A stretch of 55,948 nucleotides of DNA from Campylobacterales bacterium (GTDB taxonomy: Bacteria; Campylobacterota; Campylobacteria; Campylobacterales; QNZT01), in contig JALVVR010000016.1 in the NCBI GenBank assembly GCA_027023305.1, forward strand, positions 1 through 55,948, written 5' to 3'. Below, piece by piece: positions 1 through 7,749 of the stretch. Under the pieces are notes generated by a model that saw nothing but the letters and a program-made list of their open reading frames with translations, had not been told where the DNA came from and searched no databases. Each line of letters opens with the position of its first letter. Positions within the stretch are counted from its first letter, which is position 1. A program made the position numbers and the translations under genes.

Positions 1-155
1 TTACCACTTCCAGTTTTTGCTTGAGCTATCACATCTTGCTTTTTTAAAAGTAGAGGCAGAGTCTTTTCTTGTATAGGAGTTGGTGTTGTATATCCTAAAT
101 CGTTAAGATTTTTTATGAGTTTTTCTGGTAAGTTAAGGTTGTTAAATGTATTCAT
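1..155 (-). CDS. DEAD-box RNA helicase, N-terminal fragment
   Basis: This is the first 51 residues of a minus-strand gene that runs off the left edge. The fragment has the Q motif of DEAD-box helicases ([14 protein letters not shown]) followed by the start of the Walker A motif (AQAKTGSGK), so the product should be an ATP-dependent RNA helicase acting in RNA remodelling or ribosome assembly. The subfamily (RhlE, RhlB, DbpA or CsdA type) cannot be decided because everything after motif I is missing. The ATG at 155-153 has no Shine-Dalgarno sequence. A -10-like TATAAT lies only 6 bases upstream, so the mRNA may be leaderless. Confidence 0.9.
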   Translation of the reverse strand, partial: MNTFNNLNLPEKLIKNLNDLGYTTPTPIQEKTLPLLLKKQDVIAQAKTGSG

Positions 156-161
156 GAGAGT

Positions 162-174
162 ATTATACTATAAT
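162..174. promoter_or_regulatory. overlapping divergent -10 boxes
   Basis: The 48-base gap between the divergent helicase and phosphorylase-like genes holds a TATAAT on the plus strand (169-174) and another on the minus strand (167-162). They almost touch, so the two promoters probably compete. The minus-strand box would place the start of transcription at or next to the helicase ATG. Confidence 0.45.
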
Positions 175-203
175 AGATATATTTTAAAGATGAGAGTTTT
201 ATC

Positions 204-731
204 ATGAGATTTATCACAACTGCATTATATAGTGAAGCAACTGCTATCATAGAACATCTAGGTATGGAAAAAGTTATTGATGATAGATTTAAGGTATTTA
301 GAAATCATGATAGCTATCTTATTGTTAGTGGTATGGGTAGTTTAAACTCAGTTATAGCTACAACTTATCTTTTGAGTAAGTTCAAGGCTTGTAAAGATGA
401 TAAAGTTTTAAACATAGGATTAGCAGGGAGTAGTTTTGAGTGTGGAAAAGGTGATGTTTTTACCATATCTAAAGTGATAGACTATGATAGTAAATCTATC
501 TTGAAACTTAGTGGAGAGAAAAAACTCACTACTTTTAACTCCCCTCAAAATAGTAAAGTTGTTCAAAACTCTTTGGTTGATATGGAGGGATATGGGTTTG
601 TTAAGGCTTCACAGAAGTTTACTAAAAATGTAGAGATTTTAAAGGTTGTTAGTGATTTTTGTGAGGATAGGATTTTGAGTAAAGATGAGGTTGAGAGGTT
701 GATGAAAAAAGTGTTGGAGAGGTTATCATAA
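204..731 (+). CDS. nucleoside phosphorylase-like protein
   Basis: This is a 175-residue protein with the fold signature of the purine nucleoside phosphorylase / MTA-SAH nucleosidase superfamily: a glycine-rich strand near residues 43-47 (SGMGS), NIGLAGS near 71, and the ribose-binding LVDMEGYGF segment near 124-132. It is shorter than typical members (about 230-250 residues), and the C-terminal catalytic Asp region is not the standard SD-A/S pattern, although VVSDF near 148 may stand in for it. Substrate and activity are therefore uncertain. It lies divergently from the DEAD-box helicase. A GAGAG sequence upstream of the ATG is a modest ribosome binding site. Confidence 0.65.
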   Translation: MRFITTALYSEATAIIEHLGMEKVIDDRFKVFRNHDSYLIVSGMGSLNSVIATTYLLSKFKACKDDKVLNIGLAGSSFECGKGDVFTISKVIDYDSKSILKLSGEKKLTTFNSPQNSKVVQNSLVDMEGYGFVKASQKFTKNVEILKVVSDFCEDRILSKDEVERLMKKVLERLS

Positions 732-741
732 ACATAAGGTT

Positions 742-1650
742 CTAAAAAGAGTACCCCACACCAAGATAACCTATGTTTGTGTCTATTTTCATAGTTGTTT
801 TAGGAAATTTTACAGTTGGTAAGCCACTTATATTTATAGCTGCATCACCATAATCCCATGAGTTATGTCTATATCCAGCTGTTATATACAATCTAGGGCT
901 TAGTGTAAATAGTCCCAAATCAAAGTTTCCTTCATATGGTTGAAACCTTAATCCCATATCAAGTGAAGTAAAATTACCATTTACATGAAAATCACTTTGT
1001 GCATAATCATTTGAGATTGAACCTGTCTGATGAGCATATATAGCATTTAAGTACCCATTAAGAGAAGGGATAAGTTTTGCTTTTAAATAAAGTGCAACAC
1101 CTAACTTATATGTTTTTATTTTTGTTTTACTATCTTTATAATAGTTGTAAATATTTGTTTTTGTATTTCCAGGTAGTGATATAGGAAGTGGGTCATTTCC
1201 TTTTGTGGAGCTTATCCAAGGTGTAGAGATTCCCAAGTATCCAGCTATTCCAAGATAGTTATCTTCATCTTTGTTGATTACATCATATCCAAAGGAGATA
1301 CTAGCATCTAAACCTTGAAGTCTATAATCCATTGTAGGCATATAAATTTTCTCACTAGCGATAGGTAAAGGAGAAAAGAACTTTGTAGCTTGTGTAATAC
1401 CTGTGTTATATGTATTTTGCATTTGTTTCATGTGATTTGAATCATACCAAGTAAGGTTATATCCATAAAAGATATCAGAACTTGCTATATTTGCATGATT
1501 TTGAGTAAATGTATAACTTTTGATATCTTCACTAATAGTCTGTGTAAGCCCCATCATACCACCAGTAAAGCTCATAGTTCCTTTTCCTATCTGAAACTCA
1601 CCACAATAAAGAATGGCTGTAAGTAGAGTAAAAGCTAATACTTTCTTCAT
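742..1650 (-). CDS. putative outer-membrane beta-barrel protein
   Basis: This 302-residue protein begins with a signal peptide (MKKVLAFTLLTAILYCGEF). The mature part is rich in alternating aromatic and polar residues and Gly/Tyr, and it ends in a C-terminal Phe (VGYSF), the usual signal for BAM-dependent outer-membrane insertion. No named porin or transporter family is recognised. The repeated GYxxNxWxY and SxxLYIxAGYR-like segments fit a 10- to 14-strand barrel. It is monocistronic. An AAGGGA ribosome binding site and a TATAAT lie just upstream of its ATG on the minus strand. Function is unknown; the localisation is an inference from the signal peptide and terminal residue. Confidence 0.65.
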   Translation of the reverse strand: MKKVLAFTLLTAILYCGEFQIGKGTMSFTGGMMGLTQTISEDIKSYTFTQNHANIASSDIFYGYNLTWYDSNHMKQMQNTYNTGITQATKFFSPLPIASEKIYMPTMDYRLQGLDASISFGYDVINKDEDNYLGIAGYLGISTPWISSTKGNDPLPISLPGNTKTNIYNYYKDSKTKIKTYKLGVALYLKAKLIPSLNGYLNAIYAHQTGSISNDYAQSDFHVNGNFTSLDMGLRFQPYEGNFDLGLFTLSPRLYITAGYRHNSWDYGDAAINISGLPTVKFPKTTMKIDTNIGYLGVGYSF

Positions 1651-1708
1651 ATAAAATCCCTTATTATTATAATAACTGTAAATAATACTAAAAAATATTT
1701 AAATAAAC

Positions 1709-1746
1709 TTATGGTATGATTTTATACATAAAGTAATAATACATAA
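1709..1746 (+). promoter_or_regulatory. putative autoregulatory operator of the PIN toxin-antitoxin operon
   Basis: Just upstream of the antitoxin gene there is an imperfect dyad (TTATGGTAT ... ATACATAA, 1709-1731) and the octamer ATACATAA repeated directly at 1724-1731 and 1739-1746. Type II antitoxins usually repress their own promoter through such repeats. The -10-like TATGAT at 1715-1720 lies inside the dyad. The operator role is inferred from position. Confidence 0.35.
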
Positions 1747-1763
1747 AAAAAGGAGTTTATATC

Positions 1764-2030
1764 ATGAGTGTATTAACAGTTAGAAAAAACTTTGTCTTTG
1801 ATAAAGAACTTGTTGATAGTGTTGGAGTTATTCTTAAAGAAAAAAATAAAAATTTTACAAAACTTCTTACAAACTACTTTAAAGCTATCACTAAAAATCC
1901 CGAACTTATCGAAGATATAGAAGAAAAAGCCAAAAAACGAAATGCTTCTTTTATAGGTATATTAGATGGTAAGATAGGTGGTATGGATTATAAAGAGATG
2001 AGAAAAGAGTATCATGACAATATTTCTTGA
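1764..2030 (+). CDS. antitoxin of a type II PIN-toxin module
   Basis: This 88-residue protein precedes a PIN-domain toxin and overlaps it by 17 bases. The N-terminal 45 residues (VRKNFVFDKELVDSVGVILK) fit a strand plus two helices, as in ribbon-helix-helix DNA-binding antitoxins. The charged C-terminal tail (residues 50-88, rich in E/K, ending MRKEYHDNIS) would wrap the toxin. A strong ribosome binding site (AAAAGGAG) precedes the ATG. It should neutralise the PIN toxin and repress its own promoter. The family is assigned mainly from operon position and architecture; the sequence is not close to classical VapB. Confidence 0.65.
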   Translation: MSVLTVRKNFVFDKELVDSVGVILKEKNKNFTKLLTNYFKAITKNPELIEDIEEKAKKRNASFIGILDGKIGGMDYKEMRKEYHDNIS

Positions 2031-2442
2031 TGCAAATATCTGCCTTGATTTGTTAGATACTACAAGAGCTACTTCAAAAGATTCTGTGAACTGGTATCTA
2101 AAACATAAAGATGATAAAAACAAAGAGTTTTTCTTTTCAGGGGATTTTATCACAACGATTTTTTATGTACTGACTCAAAGAAAAAAGATTTCTCATAAAG
2201 AGGCTTTAAAAGCGATAGATTTAATGTCTGATGAAATATCACCTTACTATATCAAACACACTGATTATATTTGTGCAAAAAACAATCTTCTTGATAATCT
2301 TTTAAACGACTTAGAAGACCTTATAGTACTAAGTAGTGCAACTCAACTTGGTTGTAGTTTTTTGATAACAAATGATAAAGAACTTTTACAACAAAATAAA
2401 TATAAAATGATGAAAATCATCACCCCTTTAGAGGAACTTTAA
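2014..2442 (+). CDS. PIN-domain toxin (VapC-like ribonuclease)
   Basis: This is a 142-residue PIN-domain protein. The first acidic residue is in FLDANICLDLL (Asp6), and further conserved acidic residues lie in NDLEDLIVLSSA and in the ITNDKEL segment near the C-terminus. Together these form the metal-binding pocket of PIN ribonucleases. Partners of this class cleave tRNA or rRNA and halt growth when the labile antitoxin is lost. The gene starts inside the 3' end of the antitoxin gene, so translation is probably coupled. The RNA target cannot be told from sequence. Confidence 0.8.
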   Translation: MTIFLDANICLDLLDTTRATSKDSVNWYLKHKDDKNKEFFFSGDFITTIFYVLTQRKKISHKEALKAIDLMSDEISPYYIKHTDYICAKNNLLDNLLNDLEDLIVLSSATQLGCSFLITNDKELLQQNKYKMMKIITPLEEL

Positions 2443-2538
2443 ATATCAAAAAATAAGAAATGTTGAACATAGAAAGTTTAAAGTAGTAAAATAAACCAAA
2501 TTTGATATAATAGCCCAATAATATATAAGGAATTTAAG

Positions 2539-2829
2539 TTGAAAGAGATTTTTTGGGGTGATTATGCTATCGGTAAAGATGAAATGAAAGAGATGATTCA
2601 AAATGGTAGCGATTATGACAAAAAAGTTTTGTTTCAAAAAATCATATCTAATAGTAGTGATATGATAAAAGATTTATCTTATTTTGATAAAGATGATTTA
2701 AAAGCTCTTTTGTATGAATACAAAATTCCAAATTTCAACAAAGACTACATAGAAAAAAGAGTAAAAATCGCCAAAAGAATTTTCTTTCAAGAGTCTTGTT
2801 TTATAAGAGAGTTAGAGTGGATAGAGTAG
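2539..2829 (+). CDS. putative antitoxin partner of an AbiEii-type nucleotidyltransferase
   Basis: This 96-residue protein starts at a TTG preceded by AAGGAATTTAAG. It is highly charged and predicted helical. The C-terminal part (LLYEYKIPNFNKDYIEKRVK, then IAKRIF) resembles short proteins that commonly sit in front of AbiEii nucleotidyltransferases and are annotated only as DUFs. It overlaps the next gene by 13 or 34 bases, depending on which downstream start is used, and so is co-transcribed with it. An antitoxin role is inferred from this arrangement; there is no recognised winged-helix AbiEi domain. Confidence 0.55.
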   Translation: MKEIFWGDYAIGKDEMKEMIQNGSDYDKKVLFQKIISNSSDMIKDLSYFDKDDLKALLYEYKIPNFNKDYIEKRVKIAKRIFFQESCFIRELEWIE

Positions 2830-3449
2830 ATTACTATAAAGATTTATACAAGCTTCAAGATAGAGTTTTAAAAAAAGTTTTTGAAACTTCTGGTGAGTTT
2901 TATCTTACGGGAGGTACTTGTCTTAGTAGATTTTATAAAGCTCTTAGATATAGTGATGATTTGGACTTCTTTGCTAACTTTTCAAATAGTTTTAACTTAG
3001 AAGTAAAAAGTATAAAATATATCCTTTCAAAAGAATTTAAAGTTATAACAGAAGTCGAAAGTAAGGATTTTGTGAGGCTTATGATAGATGACAAACTACA
3101 AGTTGATTTTGTAAATGATAGAGTAAAGAGGTGTGGCAATATCATACAAAAAAATGAACTTTTAATAGACAATATAGAAAATATCTTCTCAAACAAATTA
3201 ACAGCTATACTTGGTAGAGATAATCCTAAAGACATATTTGATATTTTTTTGATAGATAAATACTTTTCTCCAGATTACACTGAAGCTTTAAAATGTGCTA
3301 AGGAAAAGGTTGTATTTAACAAAGATGAACTACTTTATAGGTTAGAAACTTTTCCTATTTTATGGCTTGAAAAAATAGAATTTATAGAAGAAATAGACTT
3401 AAATAATTTTATGCTCACTCATATAATTGATAAAATAAAAAGTGATTAA
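2817..3449 (+). CDS. AbiEii/AbiGii-family nucleotidyltransferase toxin
   Basis: This 210-residue protein carries the minimal nucleotidyltransferase signature of the AbiEii family: YLTGGTCLSRF followed by SDDLDFF (the GG...D-x-D metal site), then a third acidic strand (LQVDFVND). Downstream is the conserved NKLTAILGRDNPKDIFDIF segment. Family members act as toxins of type IV-like or phage-exclusion systems by adding nucleotides to tRNA. A GTG at 2817 with AGAGAG upstream is preferred; a TTG at 2796 is the alternative. The protein overlaps its small upstream partner. Together with the adjacent PIN module it makes a small defence or maintenance island. Confidence 0.8.
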   Translation: MDRVDYYKDLYKLQDRVLKKVFETSGEFYLTGGTCLSRFYKALRYSDDLDFFANFSNSFNLEVKSIKYILSKEFKVITEVESKDFVRLMIDDKLQVDFVNDRVKRCGNIIQKNELLIDNIENIFSNKLTAILGRDNPKDIFDIFLIDKYFSPDYTEALKCAKEKVVFNKDELLYRLETFPILWLEKIEFIEEIDLNNFMLTHIIDKIKSD

Positions 3450-3459
3450 AAAGGTTGTC

Positions 3460-4143
3460 ATGAAAAGTGCAATAGTTACAGGGGCAAGTAGTGGTATCGG
3501 CAAAGAGATAGTAAAATCTCTTTTAGAAAAAGGTTATTTTGTTTATGGATTGGCTAGGGATTTTTCTAAATGCGAGGTAGAGAATAAAAACTTTATAAAA
3601 AGAGAGTGTAACTTGACTAACAGAAAAGAGATAACCCTCTTTTGGGAGCAGATGAAAAAGAGACGAGTTGATGTTTTGGTAAACTGTGCAGGAGTTGGTT
3701 ACTTTGGAAACTTTGACTCTATGGGATTAGATGAGATAGAGGAGATGGTGGATTTAAACCTTAAAGCTCCACTTTTTTTATCAAGGCTCTTTTATCCTCA
3801 CTTAAAAAACACTAAAGGCTTTATCATAAATATAAACTCTATCTCTGCCACAAAACCTGCTATATTTGGGGCAATTTACGGAGCAACAAAAGCTGGGCTT
3901 AGACACTTTGGAAGTTCGCTTTTTGCAGAGAGTAGGAAAGCTGAAGTAAAGGTAGTAAATATCCAACCAGACTTAACCAAAACTCCTTGGTTTGATGATA
4001 AAAGCTTTAGTTACTTTGATGATAAAGAGTATGTTTTGTATCCTAGCGAGATAGCTAAGCTTGTATCTTATGTTTTAGAGATGAATGGAGTTGTTACTGA
4101 GGTTAATGTTGAGCCTAGAAAGTTTAGGGTAATAAAAAAGTGA
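3460..4143 (+). CDS. short-chain dehydrogenase/reductase
   Basis: This is a 227-residue classical SDR with an NAD(P)-binding TGASSGIG near residues 8-15, NCAG near 81, and the catalytic Ser plus YxxxK motif (INSIS...AIYGATKAG). It should reduce or oxidise a carbonyl/alcohol substrate that cannot be named. The ATG at 3460 has AAGG six bases upstream and is preferred over a GTG at 3442, which lies inside the 3' end of the preceding gene. The stop overlaps the GTG start of the GAPDH-like gene by 4 bases (GTGA), so the two are translationally coupled. Confidence 0.85.
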   Translation: MKSAIVTGASSGIGKEIVKSLLEKGYFVYGLARDFSKCEVENKNFIKRECNLTNRKEITLFWEQMKKRRVDVLVNCAGVGYFGNFDSMGLDEIEEMVDLNLKAPLFLSRLFYPHLKNTKGFIININSISATKPAIFGAIYGATKAGLRHFGSSLFAESRKAEVKVVNIQPDLTKTPWFDDKSFSYFDDKEYVLYPSEIAKLVSYVLEMNGVVTEVNVEPRKFRVIKK

Positions 4144-5006
4144 TACATATCTTCATAAATGGCTTTGGTCGTATAGGTCAAAGTCTCTACAACTTAGTAA
4201 AAAATGACAAAGATTTTAATATTATTGGGATAAATGATATAGAAGAGTTTGAGCTTGAAGGAGTTAAAACATACTGTATTAAAAATCCTAGTGAGTTGGA
4301 TTTAAGTGGAGTTGATGTTTGTATCCAAGCAAATGGAAAATACCTTACCCTTGAACAAAATGAAGTCTTTTTAAAACAAGGTGCTAAGAGAGTTGTTATC
4401 TCTGCACCCTCCCCTGATGCTCCTCACTTCATGATAGGGATAAATGAAGATAATTATAATCATGAGAAAATCTTCTCTACAAGTAGTTGTAGTGCTACTG
4501 CTATCGCTCCTGTTATAAAACTTTTTAGTGAGTTTGGGATAAAGTCTTGTTACTCATCTATGATTCACTCATATACAAATGACCAAGCTTTGTTAGATAG
4601 GGCAAAACCATATATGGATATAAGACGAACTAGGAGTGCTACTTTAAATATCTTACCTCTCTACTCCACTGCTCCAAAGGCTGTTATGGATTTTTTTCCT
4701 GATTTAAAGATTGAAGCGAAGAGTATTAGAGTGCCGATAGCTTACTGTACATATTATGATATAACTTTATATTTGGATAATGAGGTAGATAATCTTCATG
4801 ACAAGATTATCTCTTCATGTAAAGATTTTATAAATTATACATTTGAACCTAAAGTAAGTAGTGATTTTATAAATGATTGTAACTTTTTGACTTATGACTT
4901 AAGTTTTTGCAAAAGTTATGGGAAAATGGTTAAAATATCAGCTTGGCAAGATAATGAGTATGGATACTCAAATCAACTTTTACAAACTATAAAGGTACTT
5001 TCATGA
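4140..5006 (+). CDS. short, divergent glyceraldehyde-3-phosphate dehydrogenase-like protein
   Basis: The protein is 288 residues, against about 330-335 for normal GAPDH. It retains the NAD motif INGFGRIGQ at the N-terminus, the catalytic Cys (SSCSAT, Cys117), the catalytic His (MIHSYTNDQ, His143) and the C-terminal WQDNEYGYS. It lacks about 40 residues between the first strands of the NAD domain (the usual LLKYDSxHG region), and the usual ASCTTN is SSCSAT. It could be a specialised phosphorylating or non-phosphorylating aldehyde dehydrogenase rather than the glycolytic enzyme. It starts at GTG 4140 and overlaps both neighbours by 4 bases. Confidence 0.75.
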   Translation: MIHIFINGFGRIGQSLYNLVKNDKDFNIIGINDIEEFELEGVKTYCIKNPSELDLSGVDVCIQANGKYLTLEQNEVFLKQGAKRVVISAPSPDAPHFMIGINEDNYNHEKIFSTSSCSATAIAPVIKLFSEFGIKSCYSSMIHSYTNDQALLDRAKPYMDIRRTRSATLNILPLYSTAPKAVMDFFPDLKIEAKSIRVPIAYCTYYDITLYLDNEVDNLHDKIISSCKDFINYTFEPKVSSDFINDCNFLTYDLSFCKSYGKMVKISAWQDNEYGYSNQLLQTIKVLS

Positions 5007-6295
5007 CTACTCAAAAGATTATAGATTTACTAAAAACAAATAATGTCTTTTTAACAGGTGGGGCTGGTGTTGGTAAGAGTTATACAACTCGTGAGATAGT
5101 AAAAGAGTATATCTTAACAAAAAAGAGTGTTATCACTTTAGGAAGTACAGGTATAAGTGCTATAAATATCAATGGACAAACGATTCATAGTTTTTTTATA
5201 TTTGGTATTAGCAGTGATTTTGATGAGTTGGAGATAAATGATAGATATAATCGCTCACGAATCAAAGAGCTTTACAAGATACTATCTAAGCTTGATTTAC
5301 TAGTTATAGATGAGATTAGCATGGTTAGTGCATCCATGATGGATATGATACTTTATCGGCTTAGAAATGGTGGCTTTAGTGGTAAGATACTTGTAGTTGG
5401 GGATTTTTTTCAACTTCCTCCTATTTTAAAAAAGAGTTCATCTGCTTCTATATTTGAAGAGAGTATATATGCTTTTGAAGGGAGTTCTTGGGAGTATTTT
5501 GACTTTAAAGTTGTGGAGTTAACAGAGGTTAAAAGGACAGATGATAAAGAGTTTATGGGAATCCTAAATAAAATAAGAGTTGGAGAAGTAGATAGAGAAG
5601 TTGTGGAGTATCTTGAAAAGCTTAGAGAGTACAAGGTGCTAGATGAGCCTTCAGTTTTGTTTGGGACAAATAGAGAGGCTACAAAGTTAAACTACCTTAA
5701 ACTAAACTCACTTCCTCAAAAAGAGGTAGTGATAGAAAGCATAAAAAAGAAAAAAGATTCAAAGCTTAGTGATAAGAAGATACAAAGTTGGATAAACTCA
5801 CTTCCTATTGAAGATAAGTTAGTTTTAAAAGAGGGAGCTAAGGTTTTATTTACAACAAACAAGTGGGGAAGTTATCACAATGGTGAGAGAGCTTTGGTTG
5901 AGCATATAGAAGAAGACCATATAGTAGTAAGTTTGCTTAGAAATGGAAAGCTTATCAAAGTTGATAGATTTGAGTTTGAGATGAGTAAAAGTGTTGTAAA
6001 GACAGACAAGGTTGAGCAGGAGGTTTTATACTCACTAAAACAGTTTCCACTTCGTCTTTGTTATGCCATAACAATACATAAATCACAAGGAATGGGTATA
6101 GATGAACTTGTTTGCAATGTTGACAATATCTTTGCAACTAGTCAGTTTTATGTAGCTCTTTCAAGAAGTACAAATCCTAAAAAGCTTATGATAGAGTATG
6201 GTAGAAAAGGTTTTGAGGATTATTTAAAGAAGGCAATAAAAGTTAGTGAAAATGTTAAAAACTTTTACATTAAGACAAAGCCACTCGGGCTTTAG
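5003..6295 (+). CDS. PIF1/RecD-like SF1B DNA helicase
   Basis: This 430-residue helicase has Walker A GGAGVGKS near residues 18-25, the PIF1-type GSTGISAININGQTIHSFF motif Ia, Walker B DEIS, motif III GDFFQLPP, and the C-terminal motifs ITIHKSQGMG and VALSRS. PIF1 enzymes unwind DNA 5'-3' and act at G-quadruplexes, R-loops and stalled forks. The ATG overlaps the stop of the GAPDH-like gene (ATGA), so it belongs to the same operon as two apparent metabolic enzymes. That combination is unusual. Lengths and motifs look intact. Confidence 0.9.
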   Translation: MTTQKIIDLLKTNNVFLTGGAGVGKSYTTREIVKEYILTKKSVITLGSTGISAININGQTIHSFFIFGISSDFDELEINDRYNRSRIKELYKILSKLDLLVIDEISMVSASMMDMILYRLRNGGFSGKILVVGDFFQLPPILKKSSSASIFEESIYAFEGSSWEYFDFKVVELTEVKRTDDKEFMGILNKIRVGEVDREVVEYLEKLREYKVLDEPSVLFGTNREATKLNYLKLNSLPQKEVVIESIKKKKDSKLSDKKIQSWINSLPIEDKLVLKEGAKVLFTTNKWGSYHNGERALVEHIEEDHIVVSLLRNGKLIKVDRFEFEMSKSVVKTDKVEQEVLYSLKQFPLRLCYAITIHKSQGMGIDELVCNVDNIFATSQFYVALSRSTNPKKLMIEYGRKGFEDYLKKAIKVSENVKNFYIKTKPLGL

Positions 6296-6299
6296 TCTT
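6272..6299 (+). terminator. hairpin at the 3' end of the PIF1-like gene
   Basis: The sequence AAGACAAAGCC-ACTC-GGGCTTTAGTCTT forms a strong stem with one bulged base, overlapping the last codons and stop of the helicase gene. No T-run follows, so it may be a processing or mRNA-stabilising hairpin or a weak terminator rather than a classical intrinsic one. Confidence 0.4.
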
Positions 6300-6325
6300 A
6301 AAACAATTTCAAAAGGAGTGTTTGA

Positions 6326-6367
6326 ATGAACTTTGTTTACGAAGTTAAGTATAGAGGTTTAAAGTAA
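6326..6367 (+). CDS. possible 13-residue leader or micro-ORF
   Basis: Between the helicase and ybeY there is an ATG preceded by an excellent ribosome binding site (AAAAGGAGTGTTTGA). It encodes MNFVYEVKYRGLK and stops 34 bases before the ybeY ATG. It may be a translated leader peptide, a remnant of a lost gene, or a fortuitous site. The strength and spacing of the ribosome binding site are the only evidence. Confidence 0.3.
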   Translation: MNFVYEVKYRGLK

Positions 6368-6401
6368 ATCAAGAGTAAATATTTTAAAGGAAGGTTAAGA
6401 A

Positions 6402-6827
6402 ATGATAGAATTTGATGATAGATATGGAATAAAATTTAATATACTTAATTTAGAAGAGATAAAAAATGATTTGAGTGATAAAAATATAGAACTTATATTT
6501 ACTAACTCCTCTGATATACAAGAGATAAATAAAAACTTTAGAGCGATTGATAAACCTACTGATGTACTTAGCTTTCCACTTGATTTTATGCCTGGAGTTC
6601 CTCTTGGTTCAGTAGTTATAAATATTGATTTTGCTAAAAGTATAGCTGAAAAGTTAGGACATAGTTTGGATGAGGAGATAACTCTTCTTTTTATACATGG
6701 ACTTTTGCATCTGCTTGGATATGATCATGAAGAAGATGAGGGTCAAATGAGGAAAAAAGAGGAAGAACTTATAAAAAAGTATGATTTACCAAAAAGTTTA
6801 ATAGTAAGGAATGAGAATGATAGTTGA
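6402..6827 (+). CDS. ybeY: endoribonuclease / rRNA maturation factor YbeY
   Basis: This 141-residue protein has the UPF0054 zinc motif FIHGLLHLLGYDH (His99, His103, His109) and the conserved IDKPTDVLSFP segment. YbeY is a metal-dependent single-strand RNase involved in 16S rRNA 3'-end maturation and 70S quality control. The ATG has a good AAGGAAGG ribosome binding site. The 3' end overlaps the antiporter start by about 11 bases, suggesting coupled expression. Length is normal for the family. Confidence 0.93.
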   Translation: MIEFDDRYGIKFNILNLEEIKNDLSDKNIELIFTNSSDIQEINKNFRAIDKPTDVLSFPLDFMPGVPLGSVVINIDFAKSIAEKLGHSLDEEITLLFIHGLLHLLGYDHEEDEGQMRKKEEELIKKYDLPKSLIVRNENDS

Positions 6828-7749
6828 TATAGTTATATTTATAGTTGCGATGGGAGCACTTGTTAAAGGGGCTGACTTTGTTATAGATGAGGCTGAAAAG
6901 ATAGCTAAACATTTTGGGATACCTAGCTTTGTTATAGGGGCAACTGTTGTAGCTTTGGGGACGAGTCTTCCTGAGATGGTAGCGAGTGTTATCGCTAGTT
7001 ATAAAGGTCATGCTGACTTGGCTGTGTCAAATGTCATAGGAAGTAATATCATAAACTTAGCACTTGTTTTAGGTGTTGTATTTATTATAGGTAAAAAGTT
7101 AACTCCTAAACGAGATATATTTAAAGAGGATAGTGCTTGGGCTTTGTTTCCTGTTCTAGCATTTTTATTGATGGCTTATGATGGGGTTATTAGTCGATTT
7201 GAGGGAGTATTGTTTTTGTTCATGATGGGGGCTTATCTAGTCTTTTTAAAAAACAATGCTATGGATAAAATGGTGAGTGATGAAGAGGAAGAAAAAGAGA
7301 AATTTCAGACTCTAAGAACCCTGCTTTTTTTAACCATAGGTTTTGTTTTTGTTGTAGTTGGTGCAGAGTTTACAGTAGAGAGTGCATCAAATATAGCAAG
7401 AACTTTTGGTGTTAGTGAGTGGATAATAGGGCTTTTACTAGTATCTTTTGGTACAAGTCTGCCTGAGCTGGTTGTAAGTGTTCAAGCAGCTAGAAGAAAA
7501 GATGCTGATATGGCGATAGGAAATGTTATAGGAAGTAACATAGCTAACTTTACAGTAGTTTTGGGAGCAAGTGCAGTTGTAAATCCTCTGACTTTAGTTT
7601 TAAAAAATTCTATGTTTGATATACTCGCAGCACTTATACTAACAGTTATGCTTGTATTTGTAGCAGTTGATAAGCTTTATAATCGTTCTACTGGTATAGT
7701 GTTTTTGACTATTTTAGCTTTGGTTGTAGCTCATAGTTTGGGAATGTAA
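6817..7749 (+). CDS. calcium/sodium antiporter (CaCA family, YrbG-like)
   Basis: This is a 310-residue membrane protein with about ten hydrophobic segments and the two inverted alpha repeats of the K+-dependent Na+/Ca2+ exchanger family. Each repeat has GTSLPE followed by NVIGSNI (ALGTSLPEMVASV...SNVIGSNI and FGTSLPELVVSV...GNVIGSNI). It should exchange cations across the inner membrane. An ATG at 6811 is also in frame, but the AAGGA (6806-6810) is correctly spaced only for the ATG at 6817. Its 3' end overlaps the convergent gene on the other strand by 19 bases. Confidence 0.9.
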   Translation: MIVDIVIFIVAMGALVKGADFVIDEAEKIAKHFGIPSFVIGATVVALGTSLPEMVASVIASYKGHADLAVSNVIGSNIINLALVLGVVFIIGKKLTPKRDIFKEDSAWALFPVLAFLLMAYDGVISRFEGVLFLFMMGAYLVFLKNNAMDKMVSDEEEEKEKFQTLRTLLFLTIGFVFVVVGAEFTVESASNIARTFGVSEWIIGLLLVSFGTSLPELVVSVQAARRKDADMAIGNVIGSNIANFTVVLGASAVVNPLTLVLKNSMFDILAALILTVMLVFVAVDKLYNRSTGIVFLTILALVVAHSLGM

